From: Hyunsoonleella aestuarii | GTDB taxonomy: Bacteria > Bacteroidota > Bacteroidia > Flavobacteriales > Flavobacteriaceae | DNA length: 64,000 bases | Direction: 5' to 3' | Assembly (NCBI RefSeq): GCF_006148925.1 | Contig: NZ_VAWB01000003.1 | Span: 62,001-126,000 of the forward strand | Shown here: one piece after another, positions 63,124 to 64,000 of the stretch | Numbering within the stretch: position 1 is the first letter of the stretch | How the letters are laid out: each line of letters opens with the position of its first letter | The notes under the pieces: generated by a model | The model's input: the letters and a program-made list of their open reading frames with translations, nothing else | Told to the model about the DNA's origin: nothing | Databases searched by the model: none | Made by a program: the position numbers and the translations under genes

Positions 63124-63375
63124 TTATATTGTTAGAATGTCAAAATAGTAAGTGTGATAGGTTTTACCATCTATATAAAACACAATCCTACCTTCGTTAG
63201 TAATTTTTAATTCTTCACAAGAAACAATTTGGTTCATATTTAAATCACCAATATCTTGTAGCACCAACAATTTAAAAGGCGTATGTAGCTTTATAATTCT
63301 ATTTTGACCATTAACCACATAAATGATGTGTGGTGAGCAATATTTCAAAAGCTCAATCAGATCTTTATTGCTCAT
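63124..63375 (-). CDS. Unrecognised small protein
   Basis: The 83-residue protein begins MSNKDLIELLKYCSPHIIYV and is mostly beta-strand-like with two short helices. It is not recognised. It follows the DUF3871-like gene by 21 bases on the same strand and probably belongs to the same transcript. Confidence 0.5.
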   Translation of the reverse strand: MSNKDLIELLKYCSPHIIYVVNGQNRIIKLHTPFKLLVLQDIGDLNMNQIVSCEELKITNEGRIVFYIDGKTYHTYYFDILTI

Positions 63376-63396
63376 TTTTAATAAAATAAATTAGGT

Positions 63397-64000
63397 TTAC
63401 TGCACTATATCGTGATCCTGAAGGAAGTAGTTGTCCTTTTTGTTCTTGATTGCTGCGCCTAGATGGTTTACAAATTCATAAGTGTTACAATTTCTACACA
63501 GAAAGTTGTCTATGTAATTGCTCTTAGAACTCTCTGTGAATAGGTTGTACAGGTTCCAGAGAGTGATATATCCGTCATTATCGGCACTGAAATGTGGATC
63601 ATCAATATAGTTCTTAACAATCGTGTTGATTTGAGAATCTGTAGTCTTCAGTTCAAATAACTGCTGCTTCTGCTGTTTGTCCAAATGATGATAAAGTTTC
63701 ATCTTACCAATAAGATGCGCAAACTGTTCTTGATTAATAGTGTATTCCTGTAACTCTTGCATAGTTTCAAGCTGATTTTCCTGATTATAGGTAAGAAAAA
63801 GCTCCCTTGTTTTTGATTTAAGCTCCTCCACACTACTCACTCTCAGATCATCTTTCAATCCATCAGTGGCGATACAGAGATTACAGCACACCATATTTTT
63901 AAAGCCTATAAAGATTTTAAATTTCTCTATGCTTTTCTTGGAGAACAGGTTCTGCTCAGAATAGGATCTAACACCACCAACGGTGAGATTAAGCTTCTGG
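63397..64000 (-). CDS. DUF3871-like protein, 5' part cut by window
   Basis: The reading frame continues upstream of the first visible ATG (63894) to the window edge: hand translation gives LNLTVGGVRSYSEQNLF, then KSIEKFKIFIGFKNMVCC, so the gene is 5' truncated. The combination GVRSY...F.GF.NMVCCNLCIATDG resembles the DUF3871 family of Bacteroidota mobile elements, recalled from memory. The C-terminal part (ITLWNLYNLFTESSKSNYID, then LCRNCNTYEFVNHLGAAI) is conserved-looking. Related DUF932-type proteins occur on plasmids and phages. Its presence suggests the region from 51,831 onward is part of a larger element. Confidence 0.6.
   Translation of the reverse strand, partial: QKLNLTVGGVRSYSEQNLFSKKSIEKFKIFIGFKNMVCCNLCIATDGLKDDLRVSSVEELKSKTRELFLTYNQENQLETMQELQEYTINQEQFAHLIGKMKLYHHLDKQQKQQLFELKTTDSQINTIVKNYIDDPHFSADNDGYITLWNLYNLFTESSKSNYIDNFLCRNCNTYEFVNHLGAAIKNKKDNYFLQDHDIVQ

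Overview
The window reads as a chromosomal segment of a marine member of the Flavobacteriaceae (Bacteroidota). It is AT-rich. Its promoters repeatedly carry the Bacteroidota -7 element TAnnTTTG and show little Shine-Dalgarno signal. It encodes a type IX secretion (T9SS) sorting tail, a full run of late menaquinone genes, a flavobacterial proteorhodopsin with its retinal-forming partner Blh, and the usual flavobacterial LptD/amidase/MCE neighbourhood. Genus cannot be fixed from the sequence alone.

Bases 1-11,300: a truncated GH3 glycosidase, serB, and a minus-strand run of an amidase, an MCE protein and two iron-sulfur proteins. Divergent from these are lptD, ridA and guaC. Bases 11,300-19,300 form a light/redox neighbourhood: a three-domain fasciclin lipoprotein, a LOV-like PAS protein behind a cobalamin riboswitch, a PPOX/nitronate monooxygenase pair with a palindromic operator, rlmI, and divergent proteorhodopsin and blh genes. 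A stretch of about 28 bases is nearly identical upstream of the fasciclin gene and in the proteorhodopsin/blh control region. Bases 19,300-26,400 carry dnaK, sdaA, panB, an RluA-type synthase and an aldehyde dehydrogenase. Bases 26,400-32,800 are a seven-gene minus-strand operon with menB, menA, menC and menE plus a UPF0173 hydrolase, a CPBP protease and a histidine kinase. Bases 32,800-51,560 are housekeeping and envelope genes (C1 peptidase, ung, holA, glycosyltransferase, OmpA lipoprotein, katG, tpx, dgkA, ftsK, lolA, lptF/G-like, ribB, a secreted GH16 enzyme, a DegT aminotransferase and a nitroreductase).

A tRNA-Ser(UGA) at 51,746-51,830 marks a sharp boundary. From there to the end the content is accessory. 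The core is a compact seven-gene minus-strand defence operon (61,459 to 52,063): a small HTH regulator, two different cytosine-C5 DNA methyltransferases, an HNH nuclease with a B3/EcoRII-N-like domain, a stand-alone protein with the same B3-like domain, a McrB-like AAA+ motor with an EVE-like domain, and a McrC-like DUF2357 nuclease. Two m5C methyltransferases with McrBC-like restriction subunits recalls the LlaJI type of restriction-modification system. The extra HNH gene, the split-off B3-like domain and the EVE-like insertion make this arrangement the most interesting item in the window. Beyond it lie unrecognised small genes, a hairpin-rich 415-base intergenic region and a truncated DUF3871-like gene, consistent with a mobile element that continues past the window.
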